Source: Patagioenas fasciata
Taxonomy: Eukaryota; Chordata; Aves; Columbiformes; Columbidae
DNA: 64,000 nucleotides
Assembly: GCF_037038585.1 (NCBI RefSeq)
Contig: NC_092541.1
Coordinates: 4,585,445-4,649,444 of the forward strand
Direction: 5' to 3'
Shown here: positions 1 to 37,229 of the stretch, one piece after another
How positions within the stretch are numbered: position 1 is the first letter of the stretch
Layout: each line of letters starts with the position of its first letter
The notes under the pieces: generated by a model
What the model was told of the DNA's origin: nothing
Databases searched by the model: none
What the model saw: the letters and a program-made list of their open reading frames with translations, nothing else
Position numbers and translations under genes: made by a program

Positions 1-616
1 AGCGAGGGTGCAGCAGGGCGCTCTGCAGGTAGCAGAGCCCGATCCGCCGCTGCTCGCCTCTCACCCCACAGCGGTCGCACCTGGTCCAGTCCCAGAAGGT
101 GGTGAAGAGGTTGAGGACGTCCTCCGTGGTGTCGTCCTGGACGTGCTGGCCTCTGTCCACAAAAGCCACCACGATGCGCCAGGTGGGCTGCACGTCCACG
201 TCGTAGCCGTAGAAGTAGTCCCCTCTCTCCGTGCCGCACAGGTAGTGGCCAGAGTCTTTCTCCTGGGCTCGGAAGACGATGAGGCTGAACATGCGGATAC
301 TGAACCGGTTCAGCATGCTGCTGCCTGAGCGGACGTGGCCCGAGTCGACAACCACCGTGCCGGAAAAGTCCGTCAGGACTGAGGTTTCGTGGCCGCCCAT
401 GTTCTTCTGGAAGTACCAGACGACAGAAGAGACCGTATCGGGTTTGCAGTTGCAGGGGAGCTCGAAGGTCATGTCGGCCAAGTACGCGGCGTTGTCGAAC
501 ATCAGGTAGGAGGGACACGCCATCCTGGAGAACGTGTTTTTCTCTTCGATCGCAAAGGCATGGAGAACATCTACCATGCAGAGGAGAATGGTGGCTCCCG
601 GCAGCTTTGCCAGCAT
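1..616 (-). CDS. FAM187A: FAM187A, Ig-like V-type membrane protein, 3' end cut off by window
   Basis: The minus strand is open from an ATG at 616-614 to the window edge (205 codons seen). The start codes for a signal peptide (about residues 1-21, hydrophobic [14 protein letters not shown]), followed by the strongly conserved FAM187 block with [15 protein letters not shown], the paired-Cys FELPCNCKP, an Ig-type core with VVWYF and DSGHYLCG, the [13 protein letters not shown] segment and the [10 protein letters not shown] motif. I recognise these as FAM187A. The family is a type I membrane protein with two Ig-like domains; its molecular role is poorly known. The second Ig domain and the transmembrane segment would lie beyond position 1. 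In mammals the CDS is one exon, as here; a good splice acceptor (AG at 633-632, exon from 631) sits 15 bases before the ATG, so a non-coding 5' exon is expected upstream. It lies downstream of CCDC103 on the same strand. Confidence 0.93.
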   Translation of the reverse strand, partial: MLAKLPGATILLCMVDVLHAFAIEEKNTFSRMACPSYLMFDNAAYLADMTFELPCNCKPDTVSSVVWYFQKNMGGHETSVLTDFSGTVVVDSGHVRSGSSMLNRFSIRMFSLIVFRAQEKDSGHYLCGTERGDYFYGYDVDVQPTWRIVVAFVDRGQHVQDDTTEDVLNLFTTFWDWTRCDRCGVRGEQRRIGLCYLQSALLHPR

Positions 617-2494
617 GGCCCCGGGCGCTCTCTGCAGCCAGAAGAACCAAGAAGCCACCGCCAACTCAGCGGGGACGGCAGGAGCCCACGCGCGGGGTCG
701 GCAGCGCCGGCGCTGAGCAGGGACCACGCACACAGCAAAGATGGGGCTTGCAAACGATCCCCCAGCCGCAGCGCACGTGGGTGACAGCAGGGATCAAACA
801 GCGGCTGCAATATCCCATCCCAGCCAAATCCCTGCTGGGACGGACTGTCCTCCCCGGGCAGGCTGTGCCCCGGGACATGGGCTCTAGAACCTCCGCTCTG
901 TCCCTGTGCTCTAGAACATTGTTATGTGTGCCCTGGACAACGAGCGGGCAGAGGGGAAATGCAGCGATGGGAAGTGTGGTGGGAACAAGGGAAATGCTGA
1001 TGTCTTGAAAGACTCGTGTGCAGTAAGTGTTGATTATTTCTCCGAACACGAGTCCGAGAAGACCCTCCTCCGACAGAGCTGACCTCTGCAGCCCACAAGA
1101 GGTTTCAAAGATGGTATTTAGGCTTCTCCACCCTCCCCGTTGACTTTCCAAGGGTTGATGTGCTGAAGACCCTCCGCACAGTTTGAGATGCCCCCTCTCT
1201 GAGTGGTCGAGTGCGGCGTGTTGTTCACATCACCCTCGCCTGGGACCAGCCCTGGAGACCTTCAGCGCGTGTCTCCTACACCGGAGATGAGCTGTTTTGA
1301 GCTGTTTGCTCCCCGCTCACTCTGGCTGGACTTTCAACTCAGTTTTTGGCCCTTCTTGAGCAGATGCTCAGCTCAGACCATTGGGAAACTCATCGCAGCT
1401 GGTCCAGCAGCTCGTCCTCCCGTAAACATTCACACACATTCCTGTACTTCATTTCTCCTGAGCCTTCTCACCAAACCACGGGAGTTTTGCCCATCCCCAA
1501 GCAATGGGGATGCAGCAGGCGGCTCCCGCCCTCGACACTCGATGTGAGAACAGACCCTGAGCCTCAGGATGGCTGAACACAGGGTGTTTGCTCCCGCCAG
1601 GGCTGAACAGTCGTGCCAGGGCTGTTCCTGCACCGACACCCTCCATCCTGACCCTGGGAAGCTCCAGGATCCTGGTTGGTTTGTTTAAGGCTTCAGCTCT
1701 CAGCTTTCTGCTGGTGTTACGCAAAGGCCAGAGGAACGGCACCACAACAGATTGCAGGGACACGGATGTCCCCAGGATAGATGCCACAAAGCCCAACATA
1801 CAAGTGCCAGAGGATCAGGTGTCCAGTGGTTTCTACAGGGAAGGTGGCGGAGGATGGTCACAATCTGCCCAGGGGACTTGACCTTTTGCTCCTCTAGCTG
1901 GGTTTTGCAACAAAATGGACCTGGCTGCTGTTTTTAAGCTGAATTCAAAGGAGTGTGAGCGCTGTAACGTACATTGGGCTCCTCAGCACACTTGGGAGAC
2001 ACTTGAGGATCCTCCCAGCCCAGGACTGCAGGAGAGCTTGGTGGGAAGGTGCTGAGCTGCGCCATACAATGGTCTGTGCAGCCAAACCAGCCAGGCTGCT
2101 CAATTTAGACCCAGTATTAGGCAGTCCTGGAGTCTCTTTGTTGGACTGATGTCCGTCAGCTCTTTCTAAATCTCAATTTCTGTGGCATTTCAGCAAATCA
2201 GGTGCCATCTGAGATCACAGGACCATAAGGGGACAGAATCTCAGAGGTTTGCCCCATGGCTGGGGTAGAATAAGGAAAGAAGAGCTGGTTGGATCAGTCC
2301 CAGTGTTTCCGCCCTCATTGGCCGGTTCTGATGACATTTCTTAAAACCCCAGTGTGACAACGGACAGGGACACAAAAGGGAAGGGACTGTTTGGGGGTTG
2401 GTTTCTCCTTCTCTTTTCCCTCGCTTGTTCTCCTCACGTAGGAGATCCTGACAGAGCTGTTCTGTGAGGACACCCTGTCCCAGACACCACAACA
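617..2494. other. Intergenic spacer between CCDC103 and FAM187A
   Basis: About 1.9 kb between the CCDC103 poly(A) site and the FAM187A coding exon. I see no conserved coding block, no CR1 copy and no tandem repeat. The FAM187A acceptor at 633-632 means this span is at least partly a FAM187A 5' intron, or a CCDC103-FAM187A read-through intron of the kind known in mammals. Confidence 0.5.
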
Positions 2495-2514
2495 CGCTCC
2501 TCTGGTAACCAACC

Positions 2515-2520
2515 TTTATT
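2515..2520 (-). terminator. CCDC103: CCDC103 poly(A) signal AATAAA
   Basis: TTTATT on the plus strand reads AATAAA on the minus strand, about 150 bases downstream of the CCDC103 stop codon. It is a canonical polyadenylation signal and would end a short 3' UTR near position 2495-2500. Confidence 0.7.
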
Positions 2521-2671
2521 TGTTGCTCGGGGTGGCTCCCAGGTACAGAGAAACACGCAGCAACGCTCCACAAGCATCTAATTTATCTCTCTTCTGCAAT
2601 ATCTGATGCCAAAGTCAAGCTTTGAGTCTTTTTTTCACTCCGTTTCTGCACAACCTGGGTGCTTTTGCTCC

Positions 2672-3127
2672 TTAGTTGACCCGGTAGCTCTTCATCAGCT
2701 CCATCAGCATCCTCTCCTCGGTTTCTCTCTGCAGGCTGGTGTCGGTGAGGTGGGTTTCGCTGTCCGTTCCGCAGCCAACGGGGAACATCCGAGCATCCCC
2801 GCTCGCGCACTGCAGCTTCCCGAACAGCCCCCTGCTGCTCTCCTGCTCCGGCCCGCTCAGGAGATCCACGTTCAACCCGAAGCGCTTGGTGCCTGAAAGG
2901 CTCCGTAAGATCTGGAGGACGGCGTCTCGGTCTTCACGACGCACGTTCTCCGCCAGCACCACCAGGAATTCACCCAGGAGGCCGAAGCCCAAGTCAGCCT
3001 GGAAGATTCTGCCCAGGGCCTCCCCTCCGAGCTCGAGCAAAAGCTGGTATTTGTCTTTTCCGCTTTTTAAGCACCTGCGCCAATCTCTGTAAAATTCGGC
3101 AGAGGTTCTGGGCAGTTGATCCAGTTC
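2672..3127 (-). CDS. CCDC103: CCDC103 coding exon 3 (RPAP3_C-like domain)
   Basis: Acceptor TTTTTTCCTTCAG; stop TAA at 2674-2672. Residues 92-242. The helical core holds [20 protein letters not shown] and [17 protein letters not shown]; the tail is acidic and Ser/Glu-rich. Confidence 0.95.
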   Translation of the reverse strand, partial: ELDQLPRTSAEFYRDWRRCLKSGKDKYQLLLELGGEALGRIFQADLGFGLLGEFLVVLAENVRREDRDAVLQILRSLSGTKRFGLNVDLLSGPEQESSRGLFGKLQCASGDARMFPVGCGTDSETHLTDTSLQRETEERMLMELMKSYRVN

Positions 3128-6100
3128 CTGAAGGAAAAAATAGTTACTCAGTTCCCTTTGTTTTGTTCCCACTTTGTTTTTATCCTCCCCACTCCGATCA
3201 GCCTGTGGATGGTGATGTTTCTAACACGGGCTGTGATGGCCCAAAGGGGCTGCAGAAAGCTTGAGAGGTGGCGTAATATAGAAAAAGACAAAGAAATATC
3301 AGGTTCCTCATAGAAACCAGAGAACTCGAGGGGAAAATAATGGAAGAATGATGAGATATGAAACCCAGCGTGGATAAACACGGGGGTAATCCCAGTTCTA
3401 ACCAGACCCAGACCCAGTGTGGATCCACTCGGGAAGGGATCTGGAGGCTCAGAGAAAACTTCTGCTCCATCTCGAGCACCGTGAAGTAAATCAAAGGGTG
3501 AGGAGATAAAATAGATGAGATGTAAAAGGCAGAAAATATGCAGCTGGCCCCGACACAGCGTCTCCTAACGCACAGCATCCATACGGTCCGCGGCAGAGTT
3601 CGCGTTAACAGAGCCAAGCTCAATGTGGCGTCTCCAGATAAAAGGAAATCCTGTTTCATATAATATGTAATTGAACTGCTGAACTCATCACTGCCGACTT
3701 AACTGCAAAACAGACTGAAGGAGGATTAAAATGTTTAGGCTTTTATACAGATAGTGAGAACAAGGCACAGCAACATCAGGCTGTGTCTAAACACGAAACG
3801 GAGAAGCCCTGGAGATCAGAGCTCGAGCGCTAACGGGATTAGGAACAGGATTTGCTCTGGGGAGATCACAGCTCAGCCCAAGCAAATGCAGAGCTGCCTG
3901 GAAGAGCTGCAAAAGATCTCCTAATAAACAGCGAAATTCAGTTCAGTGCCAAAACATCCATGAGAAACATCCATGGGGAAACATCCCTGGTTACATGTCC
4001 AGTGCCTGGGACCCTCCAACGTGGGCAAAGCCCATGGGACAGGACAGGACGGATGCCACTGGCCTCACAAAGGACCTGGGTAGAAAATGTTTAGTCACTA
4101 TTTCCCACAACTGAAGCGAGACCTGGACAGGCTGGAGAGTTGGGCAGGGAAAAATTTAATGAAATAGAACAAGGGCAAGTGTAGAGTCTGGAATGTGGGC
4201 AGGAACAACCCCAGGTTCCAGTATAAGTTGGGGAATGAGCTATTAGAGAGCAGTGTAGGGAAAGGGACCTGGGGGTCCTGGGGACAGCAGGGTGACCATG
4301 AGCCAGCACTGGGACCTTGTGGCCAGGAAGCCAATGGTACCTGGGGTGGGTTAGAAGGGGGTGGTCAGTAGGTCAGAGAGGTTCTCCTGCCCCTCTGCTC
4401 TGCCCTGGGGAGACCACACCTGGAATATTGTGTCCAGTTGTGGCCCCTCAGCTCCAGAAGGACAGGGAACTGCTGGAGAGAGTCCAGCGCAGCCACCAAG
4501 ATGCTGAAGGGAGTGGAGCATCTCCCGTGTGAGGAAAGGCTGAGGGAGCTGGGGCTCTGGAGCTGGAGGAGACTGAGGGGGGACTCATTCCTGGGGATCA
4601 ATATGGAAAGGGGCAGTGTCAGGAGGATGGAGCCAGGCTCTTCTGGGTGACAACCAGTGACAGGACAAGGGGCAATGGGTGCAAACTGGAACACAGGAGG
4701 TTCCACTGAAAGAGGAGAAGCAACTTGTTCCTGGTGAGGGTGGCAGAGCCTGGCCCAGGCTGCCCAGGGAGGTTGTGGAGTCTCCTTCTCTGCAGACATT
4801 CAAACCCGCCTGGACCCCTTCCTGTGGAACCTCAGCTGGGTGTTCCTGCTCCATGGGGGGATTGCACTGGATGAGCTTTCCAGGGCCCTTCCAACCCCTG
4901 ACATTCTGGGATTCTGTGATTCTGTGAAGGAGCATCCAGGCAGCAGGTTGAAAACAAAACAGCACTTTTCCAAATCATACATAATTAAACCGCGGGGTGA
5001 AGAAGAACTGGCTGCATTCGCAGCAGATCCGCGGCCCGTGGCTCTTAAACGCGATGCTCCAGATGCACAGCCCTGGCTCCCTGGCTCTGAACCGCGGCCA
5101 GCTGGAAAAGCACGCTCAGGGGAGGGCGTTCTTCTCCAAGAATCTGCTGCTGGCCGCCGTCAGAGCCGGGTGCTGGGAGCTCTGCTCCGGCGCCGTGCAG
5201 CTGGGCTCAGAATCCCACAGGGTGAAGCAAACTCCTGGTGAAGCAGCTGGTGCTGCCGCTATCAGATGCAAAGTAGGGGCCAAAATGGAGCCCTGTGGTT
5301 CTCTAAACACCAGCATTGCTGGGGACTCAGAGGGTTTGCTCACATGTAGATATAGTTCTGAATAGTTCTTGCGTTTTAAAATAATACCCAACTTATTCTG
5401 GAGTGATTTTTAGACGCGGATAAAGTCCCGGAGAGCGTCTCCCGCACCTGGGGTATCTCCACGTCGCTGGCTTGCGGGGCCTTGCTGCGGGCTGCACAGG
5501 GGTTCCACAGCACGTTCCTCCTCTCGCCCATCTTGTCCTTTTTCTCCAGGGGCTTCAGGTGTGAGGCCAGCACGATGTTCCTGTGGGCAGCGAGAGGGGA
5601 TGGAGGCCTCAGCAACAGCAAATAGTTTGAGGCTTTGAGCTTTTTCTCTGCAGCAATTTCTGAGTTTGGGCCGTGTGTATCATCCAGAGGGACTTGGGCA
5701 GGCTGGATGTGTCCCTGTGAACACCGTGAACTTATAGAATCATTTCAGTTGGACAAGGCCCTCAGGATCATCGAGTCCAATCACAACCCAACTCCAGCAC
5801 TAACCCATGTCCTGAGAACCTCATGCCCGTCTGTCCAACCCTCCAGTGATGGTGACTCCAGCACTGCCCTGGGCAGCCTGTTCCAATGCCCCACAGCCCT
5901 TTGGGGAAGAATTTTTTCCTAATATCCAATCTAAACCTCCCCTGGTGCAACTTGAGGCCGTTTGCTCTTGTCCTACCCCTTGCTACTTGGGAGAAGAGAC
6001 CAACACCCTCCATGCTACAGCCTCCTGTCAGGTAGCTGTAGTCAGCAATAACATCTCCCTGCAACTCCTGTTCTCCAGGCTAAACGGTCCCAGTTCCCTC

Positions 6101-7249
6101 AACTGCTCCTCATCAGACTTGTGCTCCAGAACTGAACAAGGCCAAGTGCAAGGTCCTGCACAGGGGTCATGGCAACCCCTGGTATCCACACAGACTGGGG
6201 ATGGAGGGATGGAGAGCAGCCCCCAGGAGAAGGACCTGGGGGTGTTGGTTGAGGAGAAGCTCAACATGACCTGACCGTGTGCTCACAGCACAGCAGGTCA
6301 ATCATCCCCTGGGCTGCATCCCCAGCCCCATGGGCAGCAGGTTTGGGGGATCCTGCCCCTCTGCCCCGCTCTGTGAGACCCCCCTGCAGTGCTGGTCCAG
6401 CTCTGGGTCCTCAGCACAGGACACACATGGACCTGCTGGAGAGGGGCCATAGGAGCCCCAGGAATGACCTGAGGCTGGAACAGCTCTGCTGGGAGGACAG
6501 GCTGAGAGAGCTGGGGTGTTCAGATGAGAAGAGAAGCTCCAGGGAGACCTTAGTGCGGCTTTTCCGGACTTAAAGATGGGGACAGACCTTTGCGCAGGGC
6601 CTGTTGCGATAGGACAAGGGGTGATGGTTTAAACTAAAGGAGGGAGATTCGGGCTGGACAGGAGGAAGGAATTGTTGTCCCTGAGGGTGGTGAGAGCCTG
6701 GCCCAGGTTGGCCAGAGAGGTGGTGGCTGAACCATCCCTGGAGACATCCCAGGCCAGGCTGGACGGGGCTCTGAGCAACCTGAGCTGGTGAAGATGTCCC
6801 TGCTCATGGCAGGGGTGGCACTGGGGGAGCTGGGAACGTCCCTTCAACACAAACCATTCTGTGATTAATGAAGAGGTTAATAGTTGTGTCCTACTTACTG
6901 GGGAGAGGACCGCACGCTGCAGAGGGGACAGTGAGTCATGTCACCGCTGTTCCACAGCTTGGCCACCATGGGGACCCGCCCTGGAGTTTGCAGAATCTGA
7001 GCTCCAACAGAACCAGCCCCAAAACCTGCCCGTGAGGTGGGTTGGCCCCATGGTCGGTGTGACACCCGGACCATCCAGCCTCCCCTTCCCGCCATGTCTC
7101 CCGTGTCACCTGAAGTCCTGGTAGGAGGGGACGCGCTGGTGCAGCGCCCGCAGCTTGGCCGCGTTCTCCCGCTCCTGCCGCTCGTCGGCCTCCACGGCCG
7201 CCCGCAGCTCCCGCGCCAGCGCCGCGGGGTCGGGGATTCCGGCCGCCAT
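2672..7249 (-). CDS. CCDC103: CCDC103, dynein arm assembly/attachment factor (three coding exons)
   Basis: Joined minus-strand exons 7249-7110, 5580-5448 and 3127-2672 give 242 residues plus stop, the same length as human CCDC103. Exon 1 (residues 1-46 plus two bases) holds the N-terminal coiled coil with ENAAKLRAL and VPSYQDF. Exon 2 (to residue 91) holds the signature [18 protein letters not shown]. Exon 3 (residues 92-242) holds the RPAP3_C-type domain with [16 protein letters not shown] and a C-terminal [14 protein letters not shown]. All junctions are GT..AG and in phase (2, then 0). In vertebrates CCDC103 is a stable oligomeric axonemal/cytoplasmic protein needed to attach outer dynein arms in motile cilia; loss in humans causes primary ciliary dyskinesia. 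The gene is head to head with EFTUD2 (about 1 kb between) and tandem with FAM187A. An acceptor-like CCCCGCAG about 15-25 bases before the ATG suggests a non-coding first exon. Confidence 0.95.
4091..4927 (+). repeat. CR1 LINE 3' fragment, sense, in CCDC103 intron 2
   Basis: A 5'-truncated CR1 in plus orientation. It includes the end of the reverse transcriptase region (degraded translation of [18 protein letters not shown] and [11 protein letters not shown]) and the 3' UTR, ending in two octamers (GATTCTGTGATTCTGTGA). It is nearly the same sequence as the copies at 29672, 44057 and 59280, so it belongs to one subfamily that spread over a short period. Confidence 0.93.
5448..5580 (-). CDS. CCDC103: CCDC103 coding exon 2
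   Basis: Acceptor GCCCACAG, donor CAG|GTGCGG. It codes for residues 47-91, including [17 protein letters not shown], which matches the conserved block of the vertebrate protein. Confidence 0.94.
5733..6132 (-). repeat. CR1 LINE 3' fragment, antisense
   Basis: Starts with the inverted terminal octamer (TAGAATCATTTCAGTTGGA) and continues through the antisense CR1 3' UTR into the end of ORF2. It belongs to the subfamily with the TTGGAAAAGACCCTTGAGGTC-type 3' end. It abuts a sense CR1 of a different subfamily at about 6133, a head-to-head pair just upstream of CCDC103 exon 2. Confidence 0.9.
6133..6866 (+). repeat. CR1 LINE 3' fragment, sense
   Basis: Begins inside the reverse transcriptase region (CAAGGCCAAGTGCAAGGTCC, coding for the NKAKCKVLH motif) and ends with AACCATTCTGTGATT. 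It is of the subfamily with the GGGAGCTGGGAACGTCCCTT 3' end that recurs at 30918, 33105-33675 and, antisense, at 8841, 13129, 28562, 49360 and 54820. Confidence 0.9.
7110..7249 (-). CDS. CCDC103: CCDC103 coding exon 1
   Basis: ATG at 7249-7247, followed by an alanine/glutamate-rich coiled coil. The exon ends CTTCAG with donor GTGACA and leaves two bases of an Arg codon. It sits at the edge of the GC-rich divergent promoter. Confidence 0.93.
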
Positions 7250-7326
7250 CGTCACCCAGCGGGACCTGCAGGGACCTGCGGGGACACGGGGACAGGGTCA
7301 CGCTGGGTGTGCGGGGACTCCGCTCC

Positions 7327-33920
<26,594 letters not shown>

Positions 33921-34455
33921 ACGTGCTGCTGTGGCATGCAGGCCGACCCGAGTCCTGGCCGGTGTCTGTCTGTCCTTCCCCACCCCTGCTCGCCCAGCCC
34001 TGGCTCCTGGAGCTCGGGGCACACAGGGAACCGCTCCTCAGGTCGCTCCTTCGGGGCTCTATAGTCCCCGGGCATTTTTGGGCTGTGCACTCAGTGCCTG
34101 CCGCTTACAGGGAGCAGCCCCAAGCGCTGATCCTTTTTGTGTTGTTGGTTTTCAGCCGCTGTGGCCTCCAGCGAGGAGACTTTCCTTTCCCTTTTGTGTC
34201 CCAGGCACATGGGTTATCCCCAGCTGCAGCAAAGCAGTGTGAATATGATGTCAGGATTACTAAGGACTGAGCCTAAATGTGCATCAAGCATTTCAGCTTT
34301 GCCCGGGGTGTTTTGCCATGGGCAAAGCAACCGTTGGGCAGCTGAGGGAGGGGGAGATGCTGGAGTGGGGGGAGAGGCAATGTGGCTTTTTCCTTTTTTT
34401 CATACACCTTTCCTGAACCCTTGTGAACGTTTAATACAAAATTCCAGGCGGAGCT
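33921..34455 (+). other. EFTUD2: EFTUD2 3' UTR with weak poly(A) signal AATACA
   Basis: No AATAAA or ATTAAA appears in the first 550 bases after the stop. The best candidate is the variant hexamer AATACA at 34433-34438, followed by a T/G-rich stretch (GGAGCTTTGTCTGATTG). The end is inferred. Confidence 0.5.
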
Positions 34456-36284
34456 TTGTCTGATTGCGCCGAGAGAAAGCAGCGCTGGGAGAGGCTCTGC
34501 TGTCACCGGCGCTCAGAGCACGCGCTGTCCCCATTCTGCGTGTCCCCCCCAAGGGCTCCATGTCCTTCCAAGGGCTCTCTGTTCCCCAGCCATCCCAGTC
34601 CCACCTGCAGTAGCCGCCTCACCCACCAGCCCAGGACACTTCTGTCCCACACTGAGATTTTCTTCCTTTCTCGCTGGCTCTGGGGCTCTGACTCCGTTTT
34701 CAGGGCTCTCACCATCTGCTCGTGCTCTGAAAGGTTTTTGTGCTCCCTGCTTTGCCTCGGGACTCAGCTCCATGTCCCTCCCGAGCTGTGTGGTGAAACC
34801 AGGGCTGGTTCACATCTCCTGGGGACATTTACACCCTCTCTGTCCCCTGGCCCTGCTCTGCTGCTCCGAGATGTCCCTGGGCTTGCTCTGAGGCTTCTGT
34901 GCTGAATTTGGCCACGGCTGCCTGGTCCAGCCCAGATTCACCTCTGGGAACCTGCCCCAGAGCATCCCCACGCTCATAGGGGCTCAGGACGGCTCGTGGG
35001 GACACACAGCACCCTGGGAGCAGGAGGTAAAGCTGAGATGCTCCCCCTAAACCTCCCACCCACTGGTGGAAACTGGGAGGCACTGGGCTGACGTAGGCAT
35101 TGGGGGATAGGAAGCAGCACCAGGAAAGCGTGTCCAGCCGTCCCGCGGCGAACCGGGTCTGTGGAAACTTGATATCGCAGGGGGATCATTTGGGGCCCCC
35201 ACCCACTGGTGGGGCTTGGAAACTGGGGAGGGGACAGGATTTCCTGCTGCTGCAGGGACAAAACGTCACGCCGTGTCCTGGCGGGAGGGCGCGTGGGGCT
35301 GGGGGGTCCAGCCCTATCTCTGGGCTCGGCCTTTCCTGCACGCAGGGCTGGGGGGTCCCCATCACCCCCCACATCCGTCCCAGCACCACAGCCTCGATGG
35401 TGGCACATCCCCCGTGCCCTGGGGTGCAGTGGGTTGAAACCCTGCCTGGCGCAGGGAAGAGCTGCCGTACCCCCCAGCCAACCCCCTGCAGCCTCGTTAG
35501 GGCTGCTTTTCACCTCCCAGTAGATCCCAGTGCCAAACTGGGCCCCCGGGGACCAGGCCAGGCGCCTCTGGGAGCTGCACGAGCCCCGAATTGCTGCAGC
35601 GGGTCGGCGCCCGCGGGGCTGGCAGCGCTCGGTGCTGCACAGCACGTCCCCACGCTCGGGGATGCGACCCTGGGGACAAGTGCTCGGCTGCTCTGTCCCA
35701 TTGCAGCAAGGGGTTTTGTCCCAGGACGGGGACACGTGTCATTGTCCCGGGGTGGCTCTGATCCCAACCCCAGGCTCTCCGGGGCTGGAGGGTCCCGTGG
35801 GGGCACCCGTTGGCATCACCACCGGTCACAGATGAACAGAGCGGCGGGGTGCGCTGCCCGGGGTTCCCTGCGGCTCCCAGCACCCCGGGGTGGCGGGCCA
35901 CGGGGCGGGCGTGGGAAGGAGCCGGTTCTCACGCAGCTGTTCAGCAGCTGGAAAACGCTGACCCGCGGTGGAGCCCGAACCCCGGCCCTGCGCGCGGGCT
36001 GGGAATTTTCCGCGGAAGCAGCAATTCCATGGGAACGGGGCCGGACCCCGACCCCTTCCCAGGCAAAGGACCCGTGCTGGGTGCCCTGGGGTGGGGAAGG
36101 TAAACTGAGGCATGTGGGCACGGGGACCTGCTGGCTCCATCCTTGGCGTGAGTTCATTGGGGATCAGCGCCAGGACCCGCCAAGGGGGCAAATACCCCGT
36201 CCCCAGTGGGGTGACAAGCAAGGAGTGACACTGCACCAACCCCTCGCTTGTTTCCCTTTGTCACCATCCCCACTGGTTTCACAG
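34456..36284. other. Intergenic, C/G-rich, no gene recognised
   Basis: Between the EFTUD2 3' end and the minisatellite. CpG content rises from about 35500. Long open frames here come from base composition and match no family I know. The human neighbour HIGD1B was looked for and not seen. Confidence 0.45.
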
Positions 36285-36910
36285 TCCCTGCGGGGACGCG
36301 CTGCCCTGGTCCTGGTGTCCTTGTCCCCATCCTGCTCCTGGTGTCCTCATCCTTGTTCTGCTCCCAATGTCCCCATCCTGCTCCCTATGTCCCCCGTCCT
36401 CATCCTGCCCCCAGTGTCCCTGTCCGCATCCTGCTCCCTATGTCCCCTGTCCTCATCCTGCTCCCAGTGTCCCTGTCCCCATTCTGCTCCCTATGTCCCC
36501 TGTCCTCATCCTGCTCCCAGTGTCCCTGTGCTTGCTCTGCTCCCTATGTCCCCCATTCCCACCCCAATCCTGGTGTCTCTGTCCCACAGCCCTGCTCCCA
36601 GAGCCCCTGTCCCTGTCCTGCTCCCCATGTCCCTGTCCCCATCCTGCTTGCAGTGTCCTTGCCCCTGTCCCGCTCCCAATATCCCCATCCCAACCCTGGT
36701 GTCCCTGTCCTGCTCCCAGTGTCCTTGTCCCTGTCCTGCTCCTGATGCCCCCACCCCCATAACGCTCCTGCTGTCCCCGTCTACAGCCCTGCCCCGAGTG
36801 TCCCCATCCATGTCCTGCTCCCAGTGGCTTTGTCCCATCGTGCTCCCGGTGCCCCCAATCCCCACCCTGTCCCTGTCCTGCTCCCCATGTCCCTGTTCCG
36901 GAGGTGACCC
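36285..36910. repeat. C-rich minisatellite upstream of GJC1 promoter
   Basis: A diverged array built on TGTCC(C/T)..TCCTGCTCCC(A/T)(A/G)TG modules, roughly 24 bases each (for example TCCTCATCCTGCTCCCAGTG and TCCCTATGTCCCC repeated). The C-rich plus strand and G-rich minus strand leave long frames open on both strands. Confidence 0.88.
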
Positions 36911-37089
36911 CTGTCCCCTGCTCTGTGAGGCCACCGCTCGGTGTCTCAGCCGTGTCCCCCTCCCCAGCCCCACGCGTGGCTGTTCCCGCCCCTCCCCCAT
37001 TTCCAGGCCTCCCGCGCGTGTCGTTCCCCCCACCCAGGGGCGGCACGTGGCGGGTGGGTGGGCTCGCGGGTGGGGGGGGAGGCGGCTCC

Positions 37090-37099
37090 GCGCATGCGC
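37090..37099. promoter_or_regulatory. NRF1-type site GCGCATGCGC
   Basis: Perfect palindromic match to the NRF1 consensus, about 100 bases before the candidate first-exon donor. Confidence 0.55.
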
Positions 37100-37203
37100 C
37101 GCGCGCCCCCCGCCCGGGCTCGGCGGCCCCGGCGCGGCGGCGGGTGCGGGGGCGGCCGAGGGGCCCCCGGCGACCATGGGCCGGAGCCGCGCGGGGCGGC
37201 GGC
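37100..37203 (+). other. GJC1: Candidate GJC1 non-coding first exon (5' end uncertain)
   Basis: Ends at a strong donor GGCGGC|GTGAGT. It holds an ATG in excellent context (GCGACCATGG, ATG at 37176) followed by nine sense codons up to the donor, which would be an upstream start in the GJC1 mRNA. Confidence 0.45.
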
Positions 37204-37229
37204 GTGAGTGGGGCCGGACCGGGCGGGAG

